From: Brevibacterium renqingii
GTDB lineage: Bacteria > Actinomycetota > Actinomycetes > Actinomycetales > Brevibacteriaceae
Assembly: GCF_017808105.1 (NCBI RefSeq)
Contig: NZ_JADBHF010000008.1
Coordinates: forward strand, 62,001-126,000
Length of the DNA stretch: 64,000 bases
Reading direction: 5' to 3'
Shown here: positions 27,770 to 37,658 of the stretch, piece after piece
Position numbering within the stretch: the first letter of the stretch is position 1
How the letters are laid out: every line of letters starts with the position of its first letter
The notes under the pieces: model-generated
Seen by the model: the letters and a program-made list of their open reading frames with translations, nothing else
Database searches by the model: none
What the model was told of the DNA's origin: nothing
Program-made: the position numbers and the translations under genes

Positions 27770-29194
27770 GTGTTCTCGTCTGCTGAAGAACTCGTCAACT
27801 ACATCTCGGACGAAGACGTCAAATTCGTCGACGTCCGTTTCTGCGACCTGCCCGGAGTGGTCCAGCACTTCAACCTCCCCGCCGCCTCCTACGGCACGGA
27901 CGAGATCACCGAAGGTCTGCTCTTCGACGGGTCCTCCATCACAGGCTTCCAGGGAATCCACGAATCGGATATGAAGCTCCTGGCCGATGTCACCTCTGCC
28001 TACATCGATCCGTTCCGTGAGGCCAAGACGCTGGTCATCACCCACTCGATCGTCGACCCGTTCACCGACGAGCCCTACTCCCGCGACCCGCGCCAGGTCG
28101 CCGCCAAGGCCGAGGCCTATCTCGAGTCGACCGGGATCGCCGACACCGTGTTCTTCGGCGCCGAGGCCGAGTTCTACCTCTTCGATTCCATCCGCTACGA
28201 GAACACCCCCGGCAGCAGCTTCTACAAGATCGGTTCGCAGGAAGCCGCATGGGACATGGGCGCGGATGAGCCCGGCGGGAACCAGGGATACAAGACTCCT
28301 TTCAAGGGCGGCTACTTCCCCGTCTCCCCACAGGACCAGTACGCCGATATCCGCGATCGGATGTCGCTGACACTCGAGCAGATCGGCTTCGAGATGGAGC
28401 GCGCCCACCACGAGGTCGGCACTGCGGGTCAGCAGGAGATCAACTACAAATTCAAGACGATGCAGCATGCGGGCGATCAGCTGCTCGACTTCAAATACGT
28501 GATCAAGAACACGGCATTCGAGCTCGGCAAGTCCGCGACGTTCATGCCAAAGCCCCTCTTCGACGACAACGGCTCGGGTATGCACTGCCATCAGTCCCTG
28601 TGGAAGAACGGTGAACCTCTGTTCTATGACGAGAACGGCTATGGCGGCCTGTCGGACCTCGCGCGGTGGTACATCGGCGGCCTCATCGAGCATGCCGGTG
28701 CCGTCCTCGCGTTCACGAATCCGACGATCAACTCCTACAGGCGTCTGGTCCCCGGCTACGAAGCACCGGTGAACCTCGTGTACTCGGCACGCAACCGATC
28801 GGCTGCCATCCGCATTCCGGTGACCGGCGCCTCCCCCAAGGCCAAACGCCTCGAGTTCCGTGTGCCGGACCCCTCCTCGAACCCGTACCTCGCCTTCTCG
28901 GCTCAGCTCATGGCGGGTCTCGACGGCATCCGCAACCGGATCGAGCCGCCGGAGCCGATCGACAAGGACCTCTACGAACTGCCTCCCGAGGAGGCAAAGG
29001 ACATCAAGCTCGTGCCCGGCACCCTCGACGAAGCACTCAACGAGCTGGAGAAGGACCACGACTTCCTCACGGCCGGCGACGTCTTCACTCCGGATCTGAT
29101 CGAGACCTGGATCCGGATCAAACGCGAGAACGAGCTCGACGTGGCCCGCCTGCGTCCGACACCGACGGAGTTCGAACTCTACTATGCGCTCTGA
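27770..29194 (+). CDS. glnA: Glutamine synthetase type I (adenylylatable)
   Basis: GlnA makes glutamine from glutamate, ammonia and ATP as a dodecamer and is the main ammonium-assimilating enzyme. The 474-residue protein has [10 protein letters not shown], the metal ligands in GAEAEFYLF, the [17 protein letters not shown] loop and RSAAIRIP. The adenylylation site is intact: Tyr 402 in [11 protein letters not shown]. The GTG start at 27770 has AGGAG eight bases upstream. GlnE, the enzyme that modifies this Tyr, is encoded 1.6 kb downstream on the other strand. The upstream GAAAC repeats suggest control by GlnR. It corresponds to glnA1 (Rv2220) in M. tuberculosis. Confidence 0.96.
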   Translation: MFSSAEELVNYISDEDVKFVDVRFCDLPGVVQHFNLPAASYGTDEITEGLLFDGSSITGFQGIHESDMKLLADVTSAYIDPFREAKTLVITHSIVDPFTDEPYSRDPRQVAAKAEAYLESTGIADTVFFGAEAEFYLFDSIRYENTPGSSFYKIGSQEAAWDMGADEPGGNQGYKTPFKGGYFPVSPQDQYADIRDRMSLTLEQIGFEMERAHHEVGTAGQQEINYKFKTMQHAGDQLLDFKYVIKNTAFELGKSATFMPKPLFDDNGSGMHCHQSLWKNGEPLFYDENGYGGLSDLARWYIGGLIEHAGAVLAFTNPTINSYRRLVPGYEAPVNLVYSARNRSAAIRIPVTGASPKAKRLEFRVPDPSSNPYLAFSAQLMAGLDGIRNRIEPPEPIDKDLYELPPEEAKDIKLVPGTLDEALNELEKDHDFLTAGDVFTPDLIETWIRIKRENELDVARLRPTPTEFELYYAL

Positions 29195-29229
29195 GCTGCA
29201 CCTGTTCGATGACGCAGGGGAATAGAGTG

Positions 29230-29263
29230 AGGGCGCCGCGGGTTTCCCCCGTGGCGCCCTTTC
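29230..29263 (+). terminator. Hairpin after glnA
   Basis: AGGGCGCCGCGGG pairs with CCCGTGGCGCCCT (one G-T pair) around TTTCC and is followed by TTT. It starts 35 bases after the stop. Confidence 0.8.
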
Positions 29264-29319
29264 GCCTCTGCAGCCCGATTCTCATTCGGCCGGACCACTG
29301 ACCCTTGGAGGGATGGACT

Positions 29320-30789
29320 TTGACGCACTACGACCTGCTGCTGATCGGCACCGGTTCGGGAAACATGTTCCTCGACAAACGGTTTGCCGGCCTGAAGACG
29401 GCCATCGCGGAGGAATGGCATTTCGGGGGCACCTGCCTCAACGTCGGATGCATCCCGACCAAGATGTTCGTCTACCCCGCGACGGTGGCCGAGCAGGCCG
29501 AACAGGCCGCCCGCTACAACCTCTCCCCCACTCAGCCTCGGATCGACTGGGCCGGACTCCAGGAACGCATCTTCTCCCGCATCGACGCCATCGAAGCCGG
29601 AGGTCGCGACTACCGCAGCAGCGACCGGCAGCCGAACGTCACCGTCGTTGCCGAACACGTTCACTTCACCGGCCAGAAGAGTGTGCGCACCGCCTCGGGC
29701 GAGGACATCACCGCCGACCGCATCGTCATCGCCGCGGGCGCTCACCCGTTCCTTCCCCCGGTCGAAGGCCTCGACCCGAAGCGCGTCGACACCGACGGCT
29801 ACCCGTTCTACACCTCCGACACGATCATGCGCGTTGAGGAGAAGCCCGAACGCCTGGTCATCATCGGCTCAGGCGTCATCGCCATGGAGTTCGCTCATAT
29901 ATTCGCCGGCCTGGGCACAGAGGTGACCGTGCTCGCACGCGGCCCCCGCCTGCTCGGAAGCATCGATGAAGAGGCGTCTGCGGAGTTCACCCGAGTCTTC
30001 GGTTCCTCACACACTGTCCTCCACGGCGCCCAGGCTACGGCTGTCAGCGTCGACGACGGGGAGGTGACGCTCACTCTTGAGCCCACCGGACGAGTCGAGG
30101 AGGTCGATCTGCCCGAGTCGATCACCGCCGATGGAGTCCTCATCGCCACCGGAAGGACGCCCAATACGAGCGAACTGTCCGTCGATGCCGCCGGTTTCGA
30201 CGTCCGGGAGGACCTCCGCCTGGCCGTTGACGAGCAGCAGCGTGTGCTCTCCGGCGGCGAGCCTGTGCCCGGTGTCTTCGCACTCGGTGACATCTGCTCA
30301 CCGCACCAGCTGAAGCATGTGGCCAATCACGAGGCGAAGATCGTCGGGCGCAACCTCGCCGCCGATGTCGCCGCCGGCGGTCCCGGCAGCGCGGTGGAAG
30401 AGGACCTGGCCACAGTCAATCATCACGCGGTCCCAGGAGCCGTATTCTCGTCGCCTCAGGTTGCGTTCCTCGGTATGACCGAGCAGGAAGCCCGTGAGGC
30501 CGGGCACGACATCACCGTCAAGGTGCAGAAGTACTCGGATGTCGCCTACGGCTGGGCGATGGCCGATGATCCCGGCATCGTCAAGATCATCGCCGACCGT
30601 CGAACCAGGCTCATCCTCGGGGCCCATATCGTCGGCCATGAAGCATCGATCGTCATCCAGCCCCTCATCCAGGCCATGGCCTTCGGGCAGAGAGCCGATG
30701 AGGTGGCCACCGAGCAGTACTGGATCCATCCGGCCCTCCCCGAAGTCATCGAGAACGCTCTGCTCGGACTCGAGTTCGACGAGGACTGA
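29320..30789 (+). CDS. mtr: Mycothione reductase
   Basis: Mtr reduces mycothiol disulfide with NADPH and keeps the actinobacterial thiol pool reduced. The 489-residue flavoprotein begins with DLLLIGTGSGN in place of the usual FAD GxGxxG spacing, as in known Mtr proteins. The redox pair is GGTCLNVGC (C39, C44), the NADPH motif is IIGSGVIAMEFAH, and the C-terminal HPALPEVIENALLGL carries the active-site His. I choose TTG 29320 because GGAGGG lies seven bases upstream; a frame opening at 29305 would contain that site. It converges on glnE with nine bases between stops. Plain dihydrolipoyl dehydrogenase is less likely because of the N-terminal motif. Confidence 0.88.
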   Translation: MTHYDLLLIGTGSGNMFLDKRFAGLKTAIAEEWHFGGTCLNVGCIPTKMFVYPATVAEQAEQAARYNLSPTQPRIDWAGLQERIFSRIDAIEAGGRDYRSSDRQPNVTVVAEHVHFTGQKSVRTASGEDITADRIVIAAGAHPFLPPVEGLDPKRVDTDGYPFYTSDTIMRVEEKPERLVIIGSGVIAMEFAHIFAGLGTEVTVLARGPRLLGSIDEEASAEFTRVFGSSHTVLHGAQATAVSVDDGEVTLTLEPTGRVEEVDLPESITADGVLIATGRTPNTSELSVDAAGFDVREDLRLAVDEQQRVLSGGEPVPGVFALGDICSPHQLKHVANHEAKIVGRNLAADVAAGGPGSAVEEDLATVNHHAVPGAVFSSPQVAFLGMTEQEAREAGHDITVKVQKYSDVAYGWAMADDPGIVKIIADRRTRLILGAHIVGHEASIVIQPLIQAMAFGQRADEVATEQYWIHPALPEVIENALLGLEFDED

Positions 30790-30798
30790 GCCGGCGGC

Positions 30799-33700
30799 TC
30801 AGAATCCGTAGAACCGCTGCTCCATGACGCTGCGCGCATGCCGCGTCGTGCGCAGGTAGTCGTCCTCGAGATCGTGCCCACCGCCGGCCGGGTAGCCCAA
30901 CAGCCGAGCAGTGGCCTCGAGTTCGGTGTGATCGACCGGCAGAGCCTCGGCTGTCCGTCCGCGGAAGAGCATCACGGCGGATCGGACGTCGGTGGCCAGT
31001 CGCCACGCCGCGGCGAGCTGCTCGGCGTCCTCCGCAGGAATGCAGCCGACGTCCGTGGCAGCCTGCAGCGCCTCCAGCGTCGAAGTCGTTCGCAGACCGG
31101 GAAGCGCATGAGCGTGTTCGAGCTGCAGCAGCTGCACCGTCCATTCGACATCGGAGAGGCTGCCCCGGCCCAGCTTGAGGTGCCTGCGTTTGTCCCCGCT
31201 GCGCGGCAGACGCTCGTCCTCCATCCGCGCCTTGAGAGTGCGCACCTGCGTCATCGCCTTCTGAGGCATGTGGGGAGGATAGCGCAGCGGATCGATGAGA
31301 GCGGCGAAATCAGCGATGAGCGGCTCGTCGCCGGCGACGGGACGAGCGCGCAGAAGGGCCTGCGCCTCCCACGGCTGCGACCACTTCGCATAGTAGGCCT
31401 GATAAGACGAATAGCTGCGCACGAGTGGACCGTTCTTGCCCTCGGGACGGAGATCGGCATCGAGGTCCACACCCTGCGCGCTCTCGTTGGCTTTCAGTCG
31501 GCTGGACAGCTGGAGCGCGATCTTGCTGACGTGTTTGCTCAGTTTCGCCTTCGCCTCGGAGTCGAGGTCATCGTCGAGCGGTCGGTAGACGTACATGACA
31601 TCTGCATCGGAGAAGTACCCGATCTCCCTTCCGCCCCACCGTCCCATGGCGATGAGGACGAACTCGTACCCGGGGGTCTCGGGTTCGTCGAGGTCGAGCC
31701 GCACAGCGCGCAGCGCCCCCTTGACCGCGAGGTCCATGAGGTCCGAGAGATCACCGGGGACCCCCGCGCGCTCGCCCACATCGAGGACATCGCGCAGGGC
31801 GATGCGCAGCAGCTCTCGACTGTACGTCTCCCGGATCGGGGTGACGGCAGCGGAACCGTGGCGTTTGAGCAGTCCGTCGACCTCGGCAGCGAGCACCTCG
31901 GGATCGCGAGCTGCGAGGTTGTCGTACTTGTCCAACCAGGCCACGGCGGCCGGCTGGCGCAACAGCAGCTCCGTGGCATAGCCGGACAGGGACAGCACTT
32001 CAGCCACCGACTTCGCCGCCAGGCCCGAATCGCGCAGCATCTTGAGGAACCATCCCGATGACGACAGCGACTCGCTGAGCCTACGGAAGGCCAACAGGGC
32101 CCGGTCGGGCTCCACTCCATCGGAGAACCAATCGAGCAGAGCAGGCAGAACCTGTCTGATGACCATCGCCGTGCGCGACATCCCTGTCGTCAGGGCCTTG
32201 ATATGGGAGAGGGCGCCGTGCGGATCGCGATAGCCGAAGGCATGCAGACGATCCGCCGCGGCCTGCAGACTCGAACCGCGTTTGTGCGCGTCGACGACGG
32301 CGCCGTGCACACCGACTGCGGCGTCGAGGATCGGACGGTAGAAGATCTGTTCGTGCAGGCGCGTGACCTGTTTGGCATAGTCGCGCCTGGTCTCTTCGAG
32401 CCGTGCTCCGGTGCGGGATCCGGAACGGAAGACCGAACGGGCGAGCACGCGCAGCTTCATCTCGTCGTCGGGGATGAGGGCATTGCGCATCATCCGCGGC
32501 ATCTGCACCCGGTGTTCGACGACGCGCATGAATCTGTAAGCGTTTGAGAACACAGCCGCGTCCTGCTGCCCGATGTATCCGTGTTCGCCGAGTTCCTCGA
32601 GCGCCACGAGCGTGTTCGGCGTGCGGATGTCCTCATCGGTGCGCCCGTGGACGAGCTGAAGCATCTGAGCAGAGAACTCGACGTCGCGCAGCCCTCCGCG
32701 CCCGAGCTTGATCTGACGCGGCGCCTCGGCAGCGGGGATGAGGTCGACGACGCGCCGACGCATCGATCGGATGCCATCGATGAATCCGGCGCGGCTGGCG
32801 GCCTGCCAGACGAGTGGCAGCAGCGCCTCGGAGAACTGCTGGCCCACCTCGGCGCTCCCGGCCACGGGACGAGCCTTGAGCAGGGCCTGGAATTCCCAGT
32901 TCTTCGCGATATCGGCGTAGTAGTGCTCGTATTCCGACAGGGTCCGCACCAGTGCGCCCGCCTTGCCCTCAGGACGCAGGGCCGTGTCGACCTCCCACAG
33001 CGCGGGTTCGGGCCCGGCGTCGGACAGGATGCTGCGCATGCGCTGGGCGAGTTCTGTGGCCAGATGTCGCTGCTCGTCGTTCGCACTCGAATCGAGGACG
33101 AAGACGACGTCGACATCAGAGACGTAGTTGAGCTCCCTCGCCCCGGTCTTGCCCAGAGCGATGACCGCGAGGCCGACCTCTGCGACCGGATCGAGCTCTG
33201 CGCGGGCGACCGCCAGCGCCCCATCCAGAGCCGCGGCCGCCAGATCGGACAGAACTGCCATCACCTGGTCGACGATCTCGACAGGCGCTTCCGCTGCGAC
33301 GTCGTCGGCCACGAGGCGCAGGCTCGCGTCTCGATAGACACGACGCAGCGCCTGGATCCCCTCATCACCGGTCAGCCGGGCACGGGGGGCCGGGTCTTCG
33401 GGGTCGGCGCCCACACTGGCGAGCAGCTCGCTGCGCAGGGACGCCGCCGAGGCGGCCGGAGTGGAGATGAGCAGGAACGGGTCCTCGGCGAGCAGGAGCG
33501 GCAGCGAGTCCGGATGCCTGACGAGGTGGTCGACCATCGCCTCGGAAGTGCCCATGACCGCGAGCAGACGAGCCAGCAGAGGACGATTGAGCTCGTCTTC
33601 GGCCAACCGCCCAGCCGAACCGGACCGGACCGCGGCCAGCAGCAGCCGTGCGGACTCCGCTCCGCCTGCTTCGACGACCCGCAGCAGCCCGAGGGCGGCA

Positions 33701-33843
33701 GCGTGCGGATCGGGAGCTGCCATGAGCAGGTCGACGAATCGGGAGTCCGTGGCCAGCGGCTGACCCAGCAGCTCGTCGAGCTCGCGGAGGAATCGTGCGG
33801 TCGGATCCGGGACGCTGGTGGTGCGTGAGGTGATTCCTGCCAT
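30799..33843 (-). CDS. glnE: Bifunctional glutamine synthetase adenylyltransferase/adenylyl-removing enzyme
   Basis: GlnE attaches AMP to, and removes it from, the regulatory Tyr of GlnA according to nitrogen state. The 1014-residue protein has the expected duplicate architecture. The N-terminal nucleotidyltransferase domain (removing activity) has ELNYVSDVDVVFV, and the C-terminal one (adenylylating) has EIGYFSDADVMYVY; helical bundles lie between and after. The ATG at 33843 lies five bases after the glnA2 stop, which suggests translational coupling. The longer frame to 33912 would overlap glnA2. Order matches M. tuberculosis Rv2220-Rv2221c-Rv2222c except that mtr is inserted here. Confidence 0.95.
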   Translation of the reverse strand: MAGITSRTTSVPDPTARFLRELDELLGQPLATDSRFVDLLMAAPDPHAAALGLLRVVEAGGAESARLLLAAVRSGSAGRLAEDELNRPLLARLLAVMGTSEAMVDHLVRHPDSLPLLLAEDPFLLISTPAASAASLRSELLASVGADPEDPAPRARLTGDEGIQALRRVYRDASLRLVADDVAAEAPVEIVDQVMAVLSDLAAAALDGALAVARAELDPVAEVGLAVIALGKTGARELNYVSDVDVVFVLDSSANDEQRHLATELAQRMRSILSDAGPEPALWEVDTALRPEGKAGALVRTLSEYEHYYADIAKNWEFQALLKARPVAGSAEVGQQFSEALLPLVWQAASRAGFIDGIRSMRRRVVDLIPAAEAPRQIKLGRGGLRDVEFSAQMLQLVHGRTDEDIRTPNTLVALEELGEHGYIGQQDAAVFSNAYRFMRVVEHRVQMPRMMRNALIPDDEMKLRVLARSVFRSGSRTGARLEETRRDYAKQVTRLHEQIFYRPILDAAVGVHGAVVDAHKRGSSLQAAADRLHAFGYRDPHGALSHIKALTTGMSRTAMVIRQVLPALLDWFSDGVEPDRALLAFRRLSESLSSSGWFLKMLRDSGLAAKSVAEVLSLSGYATELLLRQPAAVAWLDKYDNLAARDPEVLAAEVDGLLKRHGSAAVTPIRETYSRELLRIALRDVLDVGERAGVPGDLSDLMDLAVKGALRAVRLDLDEPETPGYEFVLIAMGRWGGREIGYFSDADVMYVYRPLDDDLDSEAKAKLSKHVSKIALQLSSRLKANESAQGVDLDADLRPEGKNGPLVRSYSSYQAYYAKWSQPWEAQALLRARPVAGDEPLIADFAALIDPLRYPPHMPQKAMTQVRTLKARMEDERLPRSGDKRRHLKLGRGSLSDVEWTVQLLQLEHAHALPGLRTTSTLEALQAATDVGCIPAEDAEQLAAAWRLATDVRSAVMLFRGRTAEALPVDHTELEATARLLGYPAGGGHDLEDDYLRTTRHARSVMEQRFYGF

Positions 33844-33848
33844 GAGAG

Positions 33849-35207
33849 CTACATCGCGGTGAAGTGCTTGGCGAGCTCGTAGGGAGTCACCTGAGCGCGG
33901 TAGTCGTTCCACTCCTGGCGCTTGTTTCGCAGGAAGAAGTCGAAGACCTCCTCGCCCAGAGTCTCGGCCACGAGATCTGAGCTCTCCATGATCTCCAAAG
34001 CATGCGAGAGGCTGCGGGGCAGCGCTTCGATGCCCATCGCGCGACGCTCGGTGTCCGAGAGCAGCCAGACGTTGTCCTCGGCCTCGTCTGGCAGCTCATA
34101 GCCTTCCTCGATTCCTCTGAGGCCGGCCGCGAGCATGAGCGCGTAGGACAGATAGGGGTTGGCCGAGGAGTCCAGCGCCCGGTACTCCACCCGTGCAGAG
34201 GAAGATTTGCCCGAGTTGTACTGCGGCACCCGGACCAGGGCGGACCGGTTGCGATGCCCCCAGGAGATGTAGGACGGCGCCTCATGTCCGGTCCACAGCC
34301 GTTTGTAGGAATTCACGTGCTGATTGGTCACCGCCGAGATCTCTGCCGCATGCATGAGCAGCCCGGCGATGAACTGGCGTCCGGTCCGCGACAGCTGATA
34401 CTCGGCTCCCGGTTCGAAGAACGCATTGTTCTCACCTTCGAACAGCGACACATGCGTGTGCATGCCGTTGCCTGGATGCGCCGACAGCGGTTTGGGCATG
34501 AACGAGGCGTACACACCCTGCGAGATCGCAACTTCCTTGATGACCGAGCGGAAGGTCATGACGTTGTCGGCCATCGTCAGAGCATCCGCGTAGCGCAGGT
34601 CGATCTCGTTCTGCCCGGGCCCGGCCTCGTGGTGGGAGAACTCCACCGACAGCCCCATCGCTTCGAGCATGGTCACCGCCTCCCGGCGGAAGTCATTGGC
34701 CGTACCGCCATTGACATGGTCGAAGTAGCCGGCCGTGTCGACCGGCATCGGCGCGGTGCCGTCGGTGATTCCGCTGACCGGATCGAGGTTATCGGTCTTG
34801 AACAGATAGAACTCGATCTCCGGATGCACATAGAAGGTGAAACCGCGTTCGGCAGCCTTCGCGAGTGTGCGTTTGAGGACATTGCGCGGATCCGCCGGCG
34901 CGGGCTCTCCGCCAGGCACGTGGATATCGCAGAACATCCGCCCGGTGGGCTCGGTCTCTCCCCGCCAGGGCAGCAGGGAGAACGTCGAGGGGTCGGGTTT
35001 GAGCACCATATCGGCCTCGTACACCCGCGACAGTCCCTCGACGGCCGAACCGTCGAATCCGATGCCTTCGGAGAAGGCGCCTTCGAGTTCGGCCGGAACG
35101 ATGGCCACGGACTTCAGCTGTCCGAGGACATCAGTGAACCAGAGGCGGATGAATCGCACTTCACGATCCTCGACGGTCCTGAGTACGAATTCCTCCTGAC
35201 GCGACAT
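33849..35207 (-). CDS. glnA2: Glutamine synthetase family protein, GlnA2 type
   Basis: This second type I glutamine synthetase homologue has 452 residues. Catalytic regions are kept: FDGSAVEGLSR, HPEIEFYLF, the NQHVNSYKRLWTGHEAP loop and RSALVRVP. The segment matching the adenylylation loop reads AEDNVWLLSDTERR, with no Tyr, so GlnE should not modify it. M. tuberculosis GlnA2 (Rv2222c) is similar and has minor synthetase activity; other homologues act on polyamines, so substrate is open. The ATG at 35207 begins five bases from the preceding small gene's stop, and glnE follows, so the three form one operon. Confidence 0.9.
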   Translation of the reverse strand: MSRQEEFVLRTVEDREVRFIRLWFTDVLGQLKSVAIVPAELEGAFSEGIGFDGSAVEGLSRVYEADMVLKPDPSTFSLLPWRGETEPTGRMFCDIHVPGGEPAPADPRNVLKRTLAKAAERGFTFYVHPEIEFYLFKTDNLDPVSGITDGTAPMPVDTAGYFDHVNGGTANDFRREAVTMLEAMGLSVEFSHHEAGPGQNEIDLRYADALTMADNVMTFRSVIKEVAISQGVYASFMPKPLSAHPGNGMHTHVSLFEGENNAFFEPGAEYQLSRTGRQFIAGLLMHAAEISAVTNQHVNSYKRLWTGHEAPSYISWGHRNRSALVRVPQYNSGKSSSARVEYRALDSSANPYLSYALMLAAGLRGIEEGYELPDEAEDNVWLLSDTERRAMGIEALPRSLSHALEIMESSDLVAETLGEEVFDFFLRNKRQEWNDYRAQVTPYELAKHFTAM

Positions 35208-35211
35208 TCGA

Positions 35212-35415
35212 TCAGCCGTTCCACTTCTCGTCGTCTTCGTCCCACTTCCGGTTGCGCTCCCGAGCCTTCTCAAGGGCAGCGCGTGCCACTTCCTCCGTCT
35301 CGTACGGACCCATGCGGTGATTCCAGTCGCTGACCAGGCCCTTTTCGACGGTGTTCGTCTCGAGATTGAAGTAGTACTTCGAATTCGGATCGTCGATATC
35401 TTCGTAGAGTCCCAT
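35212..35415 (-). CDS. Small conserved SPOR-like protein upstream of glnA2
   Basis: This 67-residue soluble protein begins MGLYEDIDDPNSKYYFNLET and contains MGPYETEEVARAALEKARER, an aromatic-plus-helix pattern like a single SPOR repeat. The acidic end reads DEDDEKW. Small proteins of this type are annotated as SPOR domain proteins next to glnA2 in many actinobacteria. There is no membrane segment, so peptidoglycan binding is unlikely for the protein alone. GGAGAGAAGG precedes the ATG at 35415. It is the first gene of the operon with glnA2 and glnE, and a role linked to nitrogen metabolism is inferred only from that. Confidence 0.75.
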   Translation of the reverse strand: MGLYEDIDDPNSKYYFNLETNTVEKGLVSDWNHRMGPYETEEVARAALEKARERNRKWDEDDEKWNG

Positions 35416-35601
35416 GGCGAGCCTTCTCTCCTTGGTGGGGTTCTGCATTGACACTGTCAGCTTACCGTTTCGGGCTGTGAACGCGGAGTACCCGTGTGGT
35501 TCGCCGACCCTGCACTCCTACTCGCACTGGAATCATGTTTTCGGCGTCATCTGGTACTCGAATCCACGGATTTCGCACTATTGCTGACGAAAACAGCGAT
35601 A

Positions 35602-35622
35602 AAGGTTTGCTCTGCAAACCTT
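35602..35622. promoter_or_regulatory. Perfect inverted repeat in the ald promoter region
   Basis: AAGGTTTGC and its exact inverse flank TCT. The repeat overlaps a possible -35 (TTGCTC, 35607-35612) that is 18 bases from TAGAGT (35631-35636). This position suits an operator. It lies 89 bases before the ald start. Confidence 0.55.
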
Positions 35623-35710
35623 CTAAGGAATAGAGTTGGAGCCATAGTCGGCGACGGCGAAGTCGGCCGCCACCGCGCGAGTGGCGCAAGATCGAGAGAG
35701 AAGGAACGCA

Positions 35711-36829
35711 ATGCGCATTTCAGTGCCCACCGAGGTCAAGAACAACGAGCACCGAGTCGCCATCACCGCTGCCGGCGTCCACGAACTCGTCGCCCACGGT
35801 CATGAGGTCACCGTGCAGGCGGGAGCCGGCGAGGGATCGTTCATCACCGACGAGGAGTATTCCGCCGCCGGAGCCAGCATCGCCGCCGACGCCGCCGCCA
35901 CCTGGGCCGCAGGCGACCTCGTGCTCAAGGTCAAGGAACCCATCGAGCAGGAGTACGAGTTCCTGCGCAAGGACCTCATCCTCTTCACCTACCTCCACCT
36001 CGCCGCCGACGAGGCCCTGACACGGGCGCTCATGGAAGCCGGCACGACGGCGATCGCGTATGAGACAGTGCAGCCCGACGGCGGAGGGCTCCCCCTCCTG
36101 GCTCCCATGAGCGAGATCGCCGGCCGACTCTCGACGCAGGTCGGCGCGCACAGCCTGCTCAAGGCCAACGGCGGACGCGGCATCCTGCTCTCCGGCGTGC
36201 CCGGGGTGGAGCGGGCCAACGTCGTCGTCATCGGCGCCGGCGTCGCCGGCACGAATGCCGCCCGGATGGCTCTGGGCCTCGGAGCGAACGTCGAGGTCAT
36301 CGACATCAACATCCCTCGCCTCCGGCAGATCGACGAAACCTTCGCGGGTGCGATCGCGACGAAGGTGTCGAACAAGTACGAGATCACGAAATCCCTGGCC
36401 AATGCCGACCTCGTCATCGGTTCCGTGCTCATCCCGGGCAAGAAGGCACCGAAGCTCGTCACCGATGAGATGGTCGCGGGAATGAAGCCGGGCTCGGTCC
36501 TCGTCGACATCGCGATCGACCAGGGCGGCTGCTTCGAGAACTCGCACCCGACCACGCACGACGATCCGACCTTCCCCGTCCACAACTCGGTCTACTACTG
36601 TGTGGCGAACATGCCCGGCGGCGTGCCGAGCACCGCGACCGCGGCGCTGACGAACGCGACGCTGCCCTTCGCGGTCAAGATCGCCGATCAGGGATGGCAC
36701 AAGGCCCTGTCGAACGATTCCGCTCTGGCCCGTGGGCTCAACATCCACAACGGCCACGTCACCAACAGCAACGTCGCCGACGCCTTCGGGCTCGAAACGG
36801 TGTCCGTCGAGCACGCTCTGGCGAACTGA
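35711..36829 (+). CDS. ald: Alanine dehydrogenase
   Basis: Ald interconverts alanine and pyruvate plus ammonia with NAD and is often induced by alanine or low oxygen. The 372-residue protein has the family N-terminus (VPTEVKNNEHRVAITAAGV). Catalytic K75 is in LKVKEP and H96 in LFTYLHLA. The NAD motif is GAGVAGTNAARMA, and the SHPTTHDDPTF region follows. GAAGGAA lies close before the ATG at 35711. The protein matches the usual length of about 371. A perfect inverted repeat overlaps its promoter region. In mycobacteria an adjacent Lrp-type AldR controls ald; here the neighbour is a GntR-family regulator instead. Confidence 0.96.
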   Translation: MRISVPTEVKNNEHRVAITAAGVHELVAHGHEVTVQAGAGEGSFITDEEYSAAGASIAADAAATWAAGDLVLKVKEPIEQEYEFLRKDLILFTYLHLAADEALTRALMEAGTTAIAYETVQPDGGGLPLLAPMSEIAGRLSTQVGAHSLLKANGGRGILLSGVPGVERANVVVIGAGVAGTNAARMALGLGANVEVIDINIPRLRQIDETFAGAIATKVSNKYEITKSLANADLVIGSVLIPGKKAPKLVTDEMVAGMKPGSVLVDIAIDQGGCFENSHPTTHDDPTFPVHNSVYYCVANMPGGVPSTATAALTNATLPFAVKIADQGWHKALSNDSALARGLNIHNGHVTNSNVADAFGLETVSVEHALAN

Positions 36830-36857
36830 GCCCACAGCGCTCACCGCCTCTCTCCGC

Positions 36858-36892
36858 CGTCGGCCGGTGCCCCATCGGGGTGCCGGCCGACG
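36858..36892. terminator. Bidirectional hairpin between ald and the GntR gene
   Basis: A 16-base stem (CGTCGGCCGGTGCCCC against GGGGTGCCGGCCGACG, with two G-T pairs) closes on ATC. It sits between convergent genes. Confidence 0.85.
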
Positions 36893-36911
36893 TCATGCGA
36901 GTCCTCGGGCT

Positions 36912-37658
36912 TCACCCCTGGGACACGATGGTGGTGAAGCGGAAGTGCTCTTCACACAGCCGTCCTGCTGTTTCGGCATCCTGTTCGGCGATCGCTTCGA
37001 CGATCGCGGCATGATCGGCCACGGCATGGTCGAAGAGTTCGGCAGAGAACGGATCGTGCCGGAATCCGGCGTTGATCTTCGTGTCGATGTCGATGGCCAT
37101 GCGCACGAGCTCGGGGTTGTGGCCGGCCCGGGCGACGGCGAAATGGAACTGCGCGTCCGCTGTCCGAGCCGCCGCCGCCTCGGCGCGTCGGGAATAGTCT
37201 GCGGCGAGCTGCCTGAGCTCCGTGAGCTCGTCCTCGGTGCGCCTTCGTGCCGCGGTCGCGGCCAGGCAGTTCTGGAACACGGCACGGGCGTCGAGGAGGT
37301 TCCGCCGTTCCGCATGGAATTCCTCGATCCTTCCCGCCATCGGCGCCAACGCCTCCGGGCGGGCGTTCTTCACAAAAGTCCCTCCCCCGCGCCCCCGGCG
37401 TCGTTCGACGACTCCGAGACGCTCGAGGCGCAGCAGAGCGGCACGCACGCTCGAACGAGATACCTGCAGATCGGCGGCGAGAGTCCGCTCACCGGGCAGA
37501 AGAGTGCCCTCCGGCAGCGCCCCGACCGCGATTCCGGACAGGATGTGGTCCGCAATCTGCTGTGGAGCGCTCGTCAGGCTCACCACATCGCCGAGGCCGG
37601 AGAACTCATGACCGGCAGCATCCGTCTCGTCGCTCAACACGCCTCCCGCTGTCCTCAT
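36912..37658 (-). CDS. GntR-family regulator, FadR/FCD subfamily
   Basis: This 248-residue regulator has a winged-helix DNA-binding domain near residues 28-95 ([20 protein letters not shown], then [19 protein letters not shown]). An all-helical FCD ligand domain follows, with [15 protein letters not shown] and a C-terminal [14 protein letters not shown] pattern. FCD domains usually bind a metal and a small carboxylate such as lactate, pyruvate or gluconate. The start is uncertain: the frame is open to 37796, and I chose the ATG at 37658. It is convergent with ald and divergent from map. Control of ald is possible but not shown by position. Confidence 0.8.
   Translation of the reverse strand: MRTAGGVLSDETDAAGHEFSGLGDVVSLTSAPQQIADHILSGIAVGALPEGTLLPGERTLAADLQVSRSSVRAALLRLERLGVVERRRGRGGGTFVKNARPEALAPMAGRIEEFHAERRNLLDARAVFQNCLAATAARRRTEDELTELRQLAADYSRRAEAAAARTADAQFHFAVARAGHNPELVRMAIDIDTKINAGFRHDPFSAELFDHAVADHAAIVEAIAEQDAETAGRLCEEHFRFTTIVSQG

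Noticed and set aside
29305-29319. Upstream TTG start for mycothione reductase
   Set aside because: The frame would include its own GGAGGG ribosome binding site. TTG at 29320 has proper spacing.
35455-35710. Extra gene between the small SPOR-like gene and ald
   Set aside because: Open frames there run into ald in the wrong frame. The interval reads as promoter and leader.
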